The position numbers were made by a program, and so were the translations under genes. A stretch of 56,800 nucleotides of DNA from a virus, in the IMG/VR virus record IMGVR_UViG_3300035698_015077, positions 1 to 56,800 of that record, one strand, 5' to 3'. Positions 8,840-17,421 of this stretch are shown here, piece after piece. Under the pieces are notes generated by a model. That model searched no databases and was not told the origin of the DNA. It worked only from the letters and a program-made list of their open reading frames with translations. How positions within the stretch are numbered: the stretch's first letter is position 1; each line of letters starts with the position of its first letter.

Positions 8840-9627
8840 TGCCAACAGCCTTTCGGAATGCTTCCATGTTCAATTTCAGATTGCCACTCACCCAAGTCTT
8901 GCGTTGTAATCAATGGATTATATTTAGTGAGTACTATATTTTTAGGATCTATGCGCCAACGCTTAGGGCGTTCATTGTCTGGTATCACTAATAAATGCTC
9001 TTTACGGTGTTTTAAATGAAATTCACGCAGCGCAGCAGTATACTTATTAAAATGTCCTACAGGATAAGGGCATAACCACTTATTGTGCAGATTTGTACCT
9101 GCACAACCATGACCTTGATAATTCACTGTCCACGTTAACTCCGGTTTTGCTTTAAAAAAGAATCCATGTGGCGTAGTAGCCGCGACCTTATCTGCACGAA
9201 CCGTTTCTAAATTCTCCCAAAAGTAAATCCACCGAAATAACATTGCTTCAGAATCTGACTCCAACCATTCTTTATAATATGCTGGGAAATCAGGGTGCTG
9301 CGGTGCTAACTCATCCTCATCAAAATGCACTACTACTTGCGGTTTACGATGCTTCATTACTCGCGGCACATGGCTCATTAACCGTGCCATCTGGTAAGGT
9401 ACTTCTCTAATCCAACCACTTCTACCTTTGCCCAGTGGTGATAATAGCATTGCTGTAGAATTGTCGTATAAGTATTTCCACAAATCACAGTTAGCATTGT
9501 TATTCACCCACACAAATAATTCATTGTAATACGGTTGCCAAGATTCAAAGCAATGCTTAAACAGCTTTAAAGGCATCTTTCCATGTGTAGTCAATAACCC
9601 CCAACTTTGATTCTGCTCATGTTTCAT
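8833..9627 (-). CDS. Glycosyltransferase-like protein (GT-A type), copy 2
   Basis: 264 residues, paralogous to the gene at 9617-10429. Both have an early C-x(2)-W-x-P-Y-Y-x-E segment, a V-N-N motif, an acidic D-x-D/E-E cluster in V-HFDEDE near residue 100 (likely the metal and nucleotide-sugar site), HPDFPAYYKEWLESDS and a W-K/C-PYP-x-x-HxN segment. This is a GT-A-like arrangement, perhaps a GT2/GT92 relative. It overlaps both neighbours by 11-13 bases. Confidence 0.55.
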   Translation of the reverse strand: MKHEQNQSWGLLTTHGKMPLKLFKHCFESWQPYYNELFVWVNNNANCDLWKYLYDNSTAMLLSPLGKGRSGWIREVPYQMARLMSHVPRVMKHRKPQVVVHFDEDELAPQHPDFPAYYKEWLESDSEAMLFRWIYFWENLETVRADKVAATTPHGFFFKAKPELTWTVNYQGHGCAGTNLHNKWLCPYPVGHFNKYTAALREFHLKHRKEHLLVIPDNERPKRWRIDPKNIVLTKYNPLITTQDLGEWQSEIEHGSIPKGCWQC

Positions 9628-10429
9628 TTAACCTCTTTTTACAGTTCTCTGGAGTAACACCATTACGTATTTGTTTCTGCATACACCCAATGTCATTGGT
9701 AGTCATAGTAACATCATAGTCACAAGTATATATTATCGGTGGAGTTACTTGCCATGGGGAAGGGCGTTTGCTATCCTCTACTTTTTGCAACCCTCTTTGT
9801 CTAAACGTTAACCGCCGCTGTCTGTCTGATTCTAACATGTGATTATAATGTAATAGCGGATATGGGCATTTCCAAGCATTGACCGATTTAAAATTTAATG
9901 GCCGCCCACGACTTGCATACGGTACCCACGTAAATTCAGCATCTATTGGCACCTTGAATGCCTTAGCATGCGGGGCTTGTGTTGAAAATTTATCCACACG
10001 AATAGTGTTAAAGTCACCCCAGAAGTAAGCAAAATTAAACCACATAATAGTGCTATCCGACTTTAACCATTCTTGGAAATACGAAAAAAAGTCAGGATGT
10101 GCAGGCACTTCTTCATCCACATCAAATGCGGTAACATACTCCGGCTCTTTCATGCCACGCCCTACATTTTTCAGTAGGTTGTAACCGAGCTGCAACGGAA
10201 CTTCTTTTATGTGTGCTAATTTCGGCCGACTAATTACAGTGTCTAAGTAGGCTGTGCATTTTTCAGAAATGAAATCATAAAACCACGGTTCTTTTTTAAC
10301 GGTGTTATTCACCCAGCAAAACATCTCATCGTAATAAGGTGTCCAGGCGTCTACACATTTTTTTATTATAGAAAAATCGTACGTAAACCCAGTAGAAAAC
10401 ACCTGCCAACCAACTTTATTGTCTATCAT
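9617..10429 (-). CDS. Glycosyltransferase-like protein (GT-A type), copy 1
   Basis: 270 residues. The probable catalytic cluster is FDVDEE at about residue 104, in the same place as HFDEDE in its paralogue downstream. HPDFFSYFQEWLKSDS and the PYPLLHYNH segment are shared with it. It overlaps the upstream gene by four bases. A sugar-transfer role is inferred from the acidic metal-binding cluster and from its neighbours; the donor is unknown. Confidence 0.55.
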   Translation of the reverse strand: MIDNKVGWQVFSTGFTYDFSIIKKCVDAWTPYYDEMFCWVNNTVKKEPWFYDFISEKCTAYLDTVISRPKLAHIKEVPLQLGYNLLKNVGRGMKEPEYVTAFDVDEEVPAHPDFFSYFQEWLKSDSTIMWFNFAYFWGDFNTIRVDKFSTQAPHAKAFKVPIDAEFTWVPYASRGRPLNFKSVNAWKCPYPLLHYNHMLESDRQRRLTFRQRGLQKVEDSKRPSPWQVTPPIIYTCDYDVTMTTNDIGCMQKQIRNGVTPENCKKRLNET

Positions 10430-11043
10430 GTTTTCCTTCTAAAAACCATAATACCAAGTGCGCTCTTTTCAAAAAAACTAACCGGCAAATGCATAAACGG
10501 TTCAAATCCTGATTTGTACAGCAGTGTCATATTATCTATTAGTGCGCGCAGCACACCAATTCTAGCGCGCCTTGGGATACTATTAGTATTTTTGAGCCCT
10601 AATAAATTTAAACGCACGCCTGTGTCATGAAAAAGCAACAGCCCATTGTTTGCTATCTTCTTTCGCCATGATTGTATGTCCTTAGCGCATGCCTCATACA
10701 TGTGGTTAGCGTCTATGAAGCACCAGGCCAAAGACTTGTCTTCTACCTTATTCGCCATCTCCCACGAATTACCTTTATAAAAAACACCAGTTACAGAGGG
10801 TGATAGATAATCCTTAATTCTCGTATCCCATTTGATTTGCGACTTTTCAGAAATATCAACACCAACAATTTTATACTTACCTTCTTGATGTAATAAAAAG
10901 TTTAATAAATGTGTCGTTGTTCCACACCGGCTAATCCCTACTTCTGCAAAAATGTTAGCATCCGCTTTCAGGGCCACAGCCATACTTTTTAACAAGAATT
11001 CGTTTTCTACTTTTGTAACAATACCACGTTTTACTTTGAACAT
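10426..11043 (-). CDS. Methyltransferase (CmcI/macrocin O-methyltransferase-like)
   Basis: 205 residues. Motif I is FAEVGISRCGTTTHLL (about residue 33), the acidic residue after the second strand is in IVGVDISEK, and CFIDANHMYEACAKDI matches the FIDGDHSYE-type segment of methyltransferase family 24 and cephalosporin hydroxylase/CmcI-like enzymes. LLLFHDTG follows. Such enzymes methylate sugar hydroxyls. Here it sits in the glycan island between two transferases. Confidence 0.7.
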   Translation of the reverse strand: MFKVKRGIVTKVENEFLLKSMAVALKADANIFAEVGISRCGTTTHLLNFLLHQEGKYKIVGVDISEKSQIKWDTRIKDYLSPSVTGVFYKGNSWEMANKVEDKSLAWCFIDANHMYEACAKDIQSWRKKIANNGLLLFHDTGVRLNLLGLKNTNSIPRRARIGVLRALIDNMTLLYKSGFEPFMHLPVSFFEKSALGIMVFRRKT

Positions 11044-11747
11044 TTGTATGCGTCCAAGGAAATTGTTTCAAATGGGAACTTATGTACTTCTTTATTCACA
11101 TTTATAACTTCTAAACCAGGAATTGGGTTGTACTTTTTTAGTGCTATTATTTGATCAGAATAACTTTTAGAACCCGTCTTGGGTGGAATGCCATCAACGT
11201 AACAAGCCCCATTAACCATACCTAAATCCAATCCAAATATGTAACAACGCTTACAGCCCATCCATTCTGCTAACCCAATGGCACTTAAAATAGTCTCGCC
11301 GTTACAACGCTTACCAATTGGTAAATAATCTATACCACGGAACCGTGTTATATACATTTTATCAAATAACCGTGTTTCTTTATTTTTATCTATATAATAA
11401 GCTGCTCGAATTGTTGCAACTAATGTTATTTTATCTGCACTACATGCTCGGTATGTCTTCTCTAAATATGCAGCATATGACGCCTCAGTAATTGCCCAAT
11501 ACGTAGGCTTGTGCCAAAAACCTGCGGAATTAATAGCTATTACCAATTTATTGTCAAAATGTTGTGGATCTACATTACTTAACGTTGGCCCAGGGGCAAG
11601 AATGTAAGCCGTTTCGCCATTATGCTTATTCTTAATGTTTGTGAAATCAAACACATTTTCAGCCCCTATGGTAGCATTGATGTGCCGTTGTAATTTTTTA
11701 GCGTTTTCCGATTTATACAAAAAACCATTATGCATAACATCAATCAT
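11031..11747 (-). CDS. DUF115/Maf-like glycosyltransferase, copy 2
   Basis: 238 residues from the ATG at 11747, which has AAGGAG upstream; a longer start would run back into the upstream gene. Motifs shared with the gene at 13637-14350: GETAYILAPGPTL, VIAINSAGFW and GETILSAIGLAEWMGCKR followed by IFGLDLG. This is the layout of DUF115 (PF01973-type) proteins. Maf proteins of that family attach pseudaminic or legionaminic acid to flagellin, which fits the nearby nonulosonate genes. Transferase activity here is inferred. Confidence 0.6.
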   Translation of the reverse strand: MIDVMHNGFLYKSENAKKLQRHINATIGAENVFDFTNIKNKHNGETAYILAPGPTLSNVDPQHFDNKLVIAINSAGFWHKPTYWAITEASYAAYLEKTYRACSADKITLVATIRAAYYIDKNKETRLFDKMYITRFRGIDYLPIGKRCNGETILSAIGLAEWMGCKRCYIFGLDLGMVNGACYVDGIPPKTGSKSYSDQIIALKKYNPIPGLEVINVNKEVHKFPFETISLDAYKCSK

Positions 11748-11760
11748 TATATTCTCCTTA

Positions 11761-12309
11761 TTAACATTTACGTAATCCGTAATGACACATGTATAAACTG
11801 TCAATATAATACATTTTATACCCCAATCCTGCAATTGCTTTCCCAATAGAATGGTCTACTTTATTCATACCAGCAGGAAGACTATCTATAACCTGTAGCC
11901 AGATTGCTTTTTTTATTAACATAAAATAGCCACTGATTTTAGTAACTGGTATGATGCTAGTTTGTCCTTTTTTAGCATTGTATAATTCAACCCCAGCACC
12001 TTGATGCTTCTTTATACTGTCCCAAGCATCAGGGTTATAATAATTATCTCTAACTCTAACAAGATGTTTTCGGTGTTGGCTCAACACCTGTTTTACTGTG
12101 AACAGTCCTGCATCGGGATGCTGCTCAATCGCATGCTCACATTCACGGTACCAGTTTTTGTGGGTAAAAAACGTATCGTGGTCCAACAACAACCCCCAAT
12201 CACCGTCAGGGATTAACTCCATGAAACGATTGTACGCCGCAGCTAACGCTATAGGCTCGTCAGAGTAGCAATGTGGTATGAAAGTCCAAATGCGCGGTTT
12301 AGTGCTCAT
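11761..12309 (-). CDS. GT2-like glycosyltransferase, short
   Basis: 182 residues. LLLDHDTFF (about residue 41) resembles the D-x-D metal site of GT-A enzymes. A later segment (KISGYFMLIKKAIW) matches the G-x-F-x-L-I-R strand found in GT2 proteins after the acceptor loop. It is shorter than a full GT2 enzyme, so it may be a minimal form or act with a neighbour. It overlaps the upstream gene by 11 bases. Confidence 0.6.
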   Translation of the reverse strand: MSTKPRIWTFIPHCYSDEPIALAAAYNRFMELIPDGDWGLLLDHDTFFTHKNWYRECEHAIEQHPDAGLFTVKQVLSQHRKHLVRVRDNYYNPDAWDSIKKHQGAGVELYNAKKGQTSIIPVTKISGYFMLIKKAIWLQVIDSLPAGMNKVDHSIGKAIAGLGYKMYYIDSLYMCHYGLRKC

Positions 12310-13150
12310 TTAACCACTCCAAGTGCCAAGTCTTTTTTGGATTTTTCTTATACTCTACTGCACGCACTTCTTTCTCCAATTCTATAGGAAACACAAAGTA
12401 ATTTTGTTGCGCTATACGCTGTTTGACTTCAGCTATTCTAACATCAATCTGGTAACAAAGGAAGCGGTTAGCCAGCTCAAATCGTACCCGTAGTTGACCA
12501 GGTTTACGTATGAAACGCACTTGGTACTTCTTTTTGTATGGTTCAGCAAACACAGTTAACTTCTCACACAAGGCAGCATGGTCCTCCTCAGCGCATAAAA
12601 CATCTAAATCTTTACCCAATGGATAATCATCTGGGAACCCAGCAACCATGTACGGCACATCAATTTTTGTCAGTACGTACTGAAAAGTCTGAATTGAGTC
12701 TAAAAACTTCCTTATGTTAATGTCTTTTTTCATAATCGCTTGAACTTCCGTGGATTGCTCGTAGTTATCGACCACATGAATTATTATATCATGGAAGTAG
12801 TTCTTTATTTTACTGCTATACTGCTTTCTAATTTGCTTTTTAAGTGCTACTACTGCAAAAGATAGTGGCTTACCGGTGCGGCCTTTCTTACCAAACTTTG
12901 GATCTTTAATTCCAATAAATAACGTTCGAACTACTTTTTTATACCATTTCATGTAGCTTATTTTTTTATCGACTTTCCATTCTTTTGTATCATCTGAAGC
13001 ATAAATGCCTTTTATAAACGATTGAAAGCCCCACTCATCAAACCATGTGTCTTTAATCTCATGAATAGTATGCTGCGCACCGATGTAATCAGTAATATCA
13101 TAAAACCAATCTTGCACAGGTGGCCATAAGTTTACTACAAAACATCGCAT
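12299..13150 (-). CDS. Nucleotidyltransferase-like protein in the glycan island
   Basis: 283 residues. The N-terminal half is basic and not recognised. From about residue 165, VPYMVAGFPDDYPLGKDLDVLC has a G-x(6)-D-x-D pattern reminiscent of nucleotidyltransferase-fold proteins (LicD/Rnl-like 'not-quite' active sites), followed by a beta-rich segment ending with KTWHLEWLNEH. It could add a phospho-group or nucleotide to a sugar, or be inactive. The assignment is weak. Confidence 0.45.
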   Translation of the reverse strand: MRCFVVNLWPPVQDWFYDITDYIGAQHTIHEIKDTWFDEWGFQSFIKGIYASDDTKEWKVDKKISYMKWYKKVVRTLFIGIKDPKFGKKGRTGKPLSFAVVALKKQIRKQYSSKIKNYFHDIIIHVVDNYEQSTEVQAIMKKDINIRKFLDSIQTFQYVLTKIDVPYMVAGFPDDYPLGKDLDVLCAEEDHAALCEKLTVFAEPYKKKYQVRFIRKPGQLRVRFELANRFLCYQIDVRIAEVKQRIAQQNYFVFPIELEKEVRAVEYKKNPKKTWHLEWLNEH

Positions 13151-13659
13151 ACAAGGCCATCCATCTCTTTTTGTGCTGCTTCTATTCTATTTATCTCTTG
13201 TGGTGTAAAATTTTTACGATAAAACCAATTAATATCAAATGCAGCATTTCTATTTATCATTAAATCCCATTTTTTGTTAACTCGCGTACAAATGTTACAG
13301 GGTATTGTTGATAACTTAAAATATAACGCCACAGATAACCGATGAGAACCATTTATTAGCCGACCACGACTACTTATCTGTATAGGCACGTGTATACAGC
13401 CGCACCCTTGTACTGAATCAGCTAAGTATAGCAATCGTTGTTTCATTTTTTCTAATGGTTGGTATCTGCACTTACCGCTGCGCGCACGCTGCATTTTCCC
13501 GTACATTGAAAACGCATTCTCTTTGCCAGCGTAATGTGCTTTTAATGCTAAATAACGAACCACTAAATCAATGCGCTGTAACTTAGAGCCGCCGTAGAAT
13601 TGCTGCTTGTATACTTTTTTTGTTGGAACTAAACAACTACCCATGTTGCTTGTACTCAT
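13135..13659 (-). CDS. ParB/sulfiredoxin-fold protein
   Basis: 174 residues. IQISSRGRLINGSHRLSVAL (about residue 100) matches the ParB-like G-x-x-I-x-(D/N)-G-x-H-R box that binds nucleotide, with Asn in place of the usual Asp. It lies between glycan genes, so it may be a kinase-like or ATP-using member of the fold rather than a partition protein. The ATG at 13659 overlaps the upstream stop by 23 bases; another ATG at 13644 is possible. Confidence 0.55.
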   Translation of the reverse strand: MSTSNMGSCLVPTKKVYKQQFYGGSKLQRIDLVVRYLALKAHYAGKENAFSMYGKMQRARSGKCRYQPLEKMKQRLLYLADSVQGCGCIHVPIQISSRGRLINGSHRLSVALYFKLSTIPCNICTRVNKKWDLMINRNAAFDINWFYRKNFTPQEINRIEAAQKEMDGLVCDVL

Positions 13660-14350
13660 TTAAAGATGTTGTTACAAATGGCAATTTATAACTATACTCA
13701 TTAACGTTTATAATCTCCAGCTCCGGTTTAAATTCAAACTTCTGTATAGTAGGAATTTGCAATCGATGTGAGCTTGGTGCTGGCTTTGGTGGAATTCCCT
13801 CAGCGTAGCATTTTCCACTTACTGCTCCAAAGTCCAATCCAAAGATGTAACAGCGTTTGCAGCCTATCCACCAAGCCAATCCAATGGCACTGAGTATAGT
13901 TTCACCGAGTAACATTTCAATTGGAGGAAAATAGCCAATTCCACGAAAGCGCATAATGTAACTCGCAGAGAAGAACCTGCCCGTAACTTTAAGTATGTTG
14001 TGTGCGGCACGTAGACTCAAAGCAAACACAGCATCCTCGTCATACTGCTTTAAGTATTCCACGTTCAAATACTTTGCATACGCGCCTTCTGTCACAACCC
14101 AGTACGATGGTAGTTGCCAAAAGCCAGCCGAGTTAACACCTATTGTTAATTTGTCTTGGAAGTGCTTACGGCCCATTTTATTTAACGTAGTGCCGGGAGC
14201 AAGTAGATAGGCAGTTTCGCCGAGATGCTTATTTTGTATAACATCGAAGTCAAAGAACCCTTGAACTTGGTTTATCCGTTTAATGCGACCAAGATCACGG
14301 TGTGGCTTTGCTGCCCCGTAACGCCGCTTGTTATACTTAATAAACTGCAT
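13637..14350 (-). CDS. DUF115/Maf-like glycosyltransferase, copy 1
   Basis: 237 residues. GETAYLLAPGTTL (about residue 46), IGVNSAGFW (about 70) and GETILSAIGLAWWIGCKR followed by IFGLDFG (about 165-190) are the same three blocks seen in the paralogue at 11031-11747. They match the DUF115 Rossmann-like domain of Maf flagellin nonulosonate transferases. The start overlaps the upstream stop (TGATG). Transfer of a nonulosonic acid is an inference from family and neighbours. Confidence 0.6.
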   Translation of the reverse strand: MQFIKYNKRRYGAAKPHRDLGRIKRINQVQGFFDFDVIQNKHLGETAYLLAPGTTLNKMGRKHFQDKLTIGVNSAGFWQLPSYWVVTEGAYAKYLNVEYLKQYDEDAVFALSLRAAHNILKVTGRFFSASYIMRFRGIGYFPPIEMLLGETILSAIGLAWWIGCKRCYIFGLDFGAVSGKCYAEGIPPKPAPSSHRLQIPTIQKFEFKPELEIINVNEYSYKLPFVTTSLNEYKQHG

Positions 14351-15243
14351 CAGAATGGTATCCCGTTATGTGCTAAGTCAGTGTCGTGTATAGCTCTAAG
14401 ATCAAATAATTCTTTAATCCCCACACAACTCCACACTGCTACCGGTTCCCAGTCTCGCGTAAATTCATATATGTAGACCAGTTGTCCATTCTTACGCTCA
14501 TTTCTAAGCAGCGGCAACGATGCACCCACATAAACATTGTCAGCCGTTACAGCTAAACCACGCAAGTATAAATCTATGCCCACAATGTTCCGTAGATTAA
14601 TGGTTTTACGTGCTCCGGTTTTAAAGTTTATGTAAACCACTTCCCCTTCTTTAGATAGTAAGGTAATAACTGTATCCCGATCAATGCGGTAACAATTATG
14701 CGCTTGCGCCATAACATCTTTACTGGCTGAGAATTTCTTCAACACTCGGAATTCCTTACTTAGCTGCACTACCTCAGTTTCGCGCACATCGAAGTTGTGG
14801 TGCACCGTCCAATAAAATTCCCCATCGTAGTAAATCGAATTGATGTGGTTGCCTTTATCTCCGGTAGGATTATCCTGCGCATGATCTGCTGCGAAATTTG
14901 TATAGTTTATTTGATTATAACATTCTACAGGTGAGTTAGCCTTCCACTCCTTTGGCCATTCCACCAACTCGTTGTGTGAAGTGTTGACCGTAATAATGTT
15001 CCCCGTGCCTGGCACATACAGCGATTGGTGAGCAGTGCGCACGGAATTTAAAAACATCTCTGTATACTCAGTCAACTCACGGCTAAATCGTTGTACGGTA
15101 GTGTTGTTTTTCCCACCACGCCTGAATGCATACACCCATTCCTCGTCCCACGTCAGCCCGAAATGATCGTGCGGTGCCAATTGACGTATGCTGTGATTGT
15201 GGACTTTAAAGAATCCGTTTTTAGATGTTATTAATAATTTCAC
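14350..15243 (-). CDS. Beta-propeller-like protein
   Basis: 297 residues from a GTG at 15243, chosen because AGAGGA lies seven bases upstream and the overlap with neuB is then only 23 bases. Repeated blade-like strands carry Gly/Asn turns: GNIITVNTSHNELVEW, NHINSIYYDGEFYWTVHHN, GLAVTADNVYVGAS and LVYIYEFTRDWEPV. This resembles DUF4915-type or NHL-like propellers sometimes found beside glycosylation genes. It could bind a glycan or act as a scaffold; no catalytic site is visible. Confidence 0.55.
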   Translation of the reverse strand: MKLLITSKNGFFKVHNHSIRQLAPHDHFGLTWDEEWVYAFRRGGKNNTTVQRFSRELTEYTEMFLNSVRTAHQSLYVPGTGNIITVNTSHNELVEWPKEWKANSPVECYNQINYTNFAADHAQDNPTGDKGNHINSIYYDGEFYWTVHHNFDVRETEVVQLSKEFRVLKKFSASKDVMAQAHNCYRIDRDTVITLLSKEGEVVYINFKTGARKTINLRNIVGIDLYLRGLAVTADNVYVGASLPLLRNERKNGQLVYIYEFTRDWEPVAVWSCVGIKELFDLRAIHDTDLAHNGIPF

Positions 15244-16063
15244 AGATATCCTCTGGCAACAACACAGGAGCTTTCTCCACACCAGTGAGTTTACGCTGTG
15301 GATCGCCCAGCATTAACTCGGCTTTGCGTACAGTGTTAACCATAACAGCCAGCTCTTTAGGCTCCAGGCTAAAACTCTGATCCCCGCCGTGCAGCGTTTT
15401 GTCCAATGTTACATGGTGCTCAATCCACTCCACGCCCTCAAACACAGCGAGTATAGTGGAGATAATTCCGTTCTCATGGCTCGAATACCCAAGCCCCTCA
15501 CACGTTGCATGTTGCCGCAACGTCCACAAATAGCGCATGTTCATGGATTCCGGTGGAGCGGGGTATAGTGCCACGCAGTGATTAAGCACAAACGGGCATT
15601 TCCAAACACCAAAAACATTAGTCACAGCTTCTATTTTTTCAATCAATCCCGTTGAAATTAACGTCAGCTTTTTACGCCGCGCCACAGCAGCTAAAAATCC
15701 CATTGATGGTGCTAAGCCGCTTGCGACTTTGTGGAATGGAACGTCGTAATTATCAGCCAAGTACGCAAAGCTGCTAAGATCGAAGCACGACGCTGTCCAC
15801 TGTATTCCAATCTCACGGCAATACGAGTCAAACTCCGTAATCTGTTCCCAGGACAACTCCCGCCCAATCACCTTGTCACGTACCGTGGTGCCCCAAGGAG
15901 AATCACAACGAGCATCGAGCATGATCTTAGTGTAGCACTCGGCAATGTTACGCTTCTGGAGTTTAACGTAGTCGCATCCAGCTTCCTTTGCAATCGATGC
16001 CAACTGCTTTGCTTGCCCCAAGTCACCGTTGTGGTTTATACCGATCTCCGCAATTATGTTCAT
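15221..16063 (-). CDS. neuB: NeuB-like nonulosonate (sialic acid) synthase
   Basis: 280 residues. The start, AEIGINHNGDLGQAKQLASI, and the following GCDYVKLQKRN match the TIM-barrel N-terminus of NeuB/PseI/LegI synthases. These condense phosphoenolpyruvate with N-acetylmannosamine or a related hexose to make sialic, legionaminic or pseudaminic acid. IEHHVTLDKTLHGGDQSFSL carries the conserved metal and substrate region, and GYSSHENG the next loop. The usual C-terminal SAF (antifreeze-like) domain is missing: the family is normally about 330-360 residues. neuA lies directly upstream with a one-base gap. Confidence 0.88.
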   Translation of the reverse strand: MNIIAEIGINHNGDLGQAKQLASIAKEAGCDYVKLQKRNIAECYTKIMLDARCDSPWGTTVRDKVIGRELSWEQITEFDSYCREIGIQWTASCFDLSSFAYLADNYDVPFHKVASGLAPSMGFLAAVARRKKLTLISTGLIEKIEAVTNVFGVWKCPFVLNHCVALYPAPPESMNMRYLWTLRQHATCEGLGYSSHENGIISTILAVFEGVEWIEHHVTLDKTLHGGDQSFSLEPKELAVMVNTVRKAELMLGDPQRKLTGVEKAPVLLPEDICEIINNI

Positions 16064-16064
16064 A

Positions 16065-16739
16065 TCACAAGTCCTCTATGATTGGAGCCACTGCATTGCA
16101 TATCTGTAGATCTATTTCTTCGTCCACCTCGATGGCTTCCCAGTCATGGTGCACCACTACACCACATTTACTGCCAATACGTTGCCCCATTAACCACAGC
16201 CCCTTCTTAGCGAGGTAAAATGCACCAGTCTCCAACCACCGACATGCGTCTTTAGTCAAATCTTGCCGCATGGCACGTTTCGGCCATTGTGGTAGAAATT
16301 CGTATGGCGTTGAATTATAATTCCCTAAAAAACGCTGATTCACCGCAACGCTGACAATGCTATCGTAGTGGCCAGATTGCCACTTTTTGATTGCCATGTC
16401 AACGTATCGTGATTTAAGGAATGGTGTAGTTACTTGCACTACCATCACAGCGTTGTTAATACCACGATCTTGAATAAATCGCTGCACCGTGGCCTCGGTG
16501 GTTGTAGTAGCCAACGATACTTCAGGCGGACGTAGTACCGCCGTAGCTCCGTAACGGGTACCCTCAGCACGCATCTCCACGCTGTCAGAATACAGAAATA
16601 CTTCATTTACACTCTCAGCACCTAACACGGTTTGTACCGCACGCTGGATCAACGATTTATTTGCTATCTTTCGTAGGTTCTTTTTCTTTATCCCCGCGCT
16701 GTTGGCTCGTGCTGGGATTACCACTGTTATTTTTTTCAT
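16065..16739 (-). CDS. neuA: NeuA-like CMP-nonulosonate cytidylyltransferase
   Basis: 224 residues. VVIPARANSAGIKKKNLRKI is the CTP-binding loop of CMP-sialic acid, CMP-Kdo and CMP-pseudaminic/legionaminic synthetases, where the family pattern is IPAR-x-x-S-x-G-x-x-x-K-N. VVQVTTPFLKSRYVDMAI matches the LQ-x-TSPLR region, and the acidic motif EAIEVDEEIDL near the C-terminus the D-I-D-E-x-x-D metal site. It activates the sugar made by the adjacent NeuB for transfer. Its first 28 codons overlap a small ORF in another frame. Confidence 0.88.
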   Translation of the reverse strand: MKKITVVIPARANSAGIKKKNLRKIANKSLIQRAVQTVLGAESVNEVFLYSDSVEMRAEGTRYGATAVLRPPEVSLATTTTEATVQRFIQDRGINNAVMVVQVTTPFLKSRYVDMAIKKWQSGHYDSIVSVAVNQRFLGNYNSTPYEFLPQWPKRAMRQDLTKDACRWLETGAFYLAKKGLWLMGQRIGSKCGVVVHHDWEAIEVDEEIDLQICNAVAPIIEDL

Positions 16740-16848
16740 TCAGTTCCCCTATTTTCCGTATAGTTGCATCAAGGTTTGACCTAACTTCTTTCAAAATATC
16801 AATTGGATCTTTCCCCTCAAACTGCTTCATCATCGATTCAATGTCCAT
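16657..16848 (-). CDS. Small hydrophilic protein overlapping neuA
   Basis: 63 residues starting MDIESMMKQFEGKD, with GGAGG a few bases upstream of the ATG at 16848. It reads 83 bases into neuA in another frame. The N-terminal half is helical with Asp/Glu/Lys, and the tail is charged and disordered (EKEPTKDSK). It could be translated to couple ribosomes onto neuA. The strong Shine-Dalgarno is the main support. Confidence 0.4.
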   Translation of the reverse strand: MDIESMMKQFEGKDPIDILKEVRSNLDATIRKIGELNEKNNSGNPSTSQQRGDKEKEPTKDSK

Positions 16849-17233
16849 GCCATACCTCCATAACACCACCTTCTTCTGTGTTTATAAAATTACCTGTACC
16901 CGTTTTTTCACCCCCGAACGTATAACCCATTTTTGACTGCTTCATCCACGGCAACAGTTCCGGCGTGTTGCTTATATCAGCGCACACAATCCAATCCCAG
17001 TCACCGGCTATAATCTTTAACACATCAGTGACTAAGTACGGTAAAATGCAAAACTGATTCCCCAGCCCATCGATAACAGCCGAATCCCACGACGTACCCA
17101 CCACATACACCTCTTCATAATTGTAAGCATGTAATAACCGAGCATCGTCCACATTAACCACTAACACCGACCTCACGTTGGCCATGTAGAGCGTATGAGC
17201 ACGCTCCGTTATTGCCTTGAGTCGCGTTAGCAT
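16838..17233 (-). CDS. Hypothetical protein of the glycan island
   Basis: 131 residues from the ATG at 17233. It has alternating beta/alpha segments (VRSVLVVNVDDARLL, EEVYVVGTSWDSAV, DWIVCADISNTPELL) suggesting a small Rossmann-like domain, but no motif I can name. It overlaps the zinc-ribbon gene upstream by seven bases and the small ORF downstream by 11. A TTG 21 bases upstream could also serve as start. Confidence 0.5.
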   Translation of the reverse strand: MLTRLKAITERAHTLYMANVRSVLVVNVDDARLLHAYNYEEVYVVGTSWDSAVIDGLGNQFCILPYLVTDVLKIIAGDWDWIVCADISNTPELLPWMKQSKMGYTFGGEKTGTGNFINTEEGGVMEVWHGH

Positions 17234-17421
17234 CGATAGTTGCAACGTGGGCAAAATGTTACCGAGTGGTGAGTTCTTCCCGCTGCACGCTCTGCGCCAA
17301 GCTGGCGTTTGCGTGGTGCTGGCATCTTGTCAATCATAAACGTACCGCATTTCGGACACGCTCTCATTGACTTAATGTTTACATACTTCATTGGAGCATC
17401 GCCAACTTCAATGTCACTCAT
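17227..17421 (-). CDS. Zinc-ribbon protein
   Basis: 64 residues with two Cys pairs, CPKC (about 22) and CPRC (about 58), plus a terminal Cys, so one four-Cys zinc ribbon. The middle is basic (APRKRQ, RAAGRTHH). It overlaps the GT29-like gene upstream by eight bases. It is probably a nucleic-acid- or protein-binding adaptor; the role in the island is unknown. Confidence 0.6.
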   Translation of the reverse strand: MSDIEVGDAPMKYVNIKSMRACPKCGTFMIDKMPAPRKRQLGAERAAGRTHHSVTFCPRCNYRC

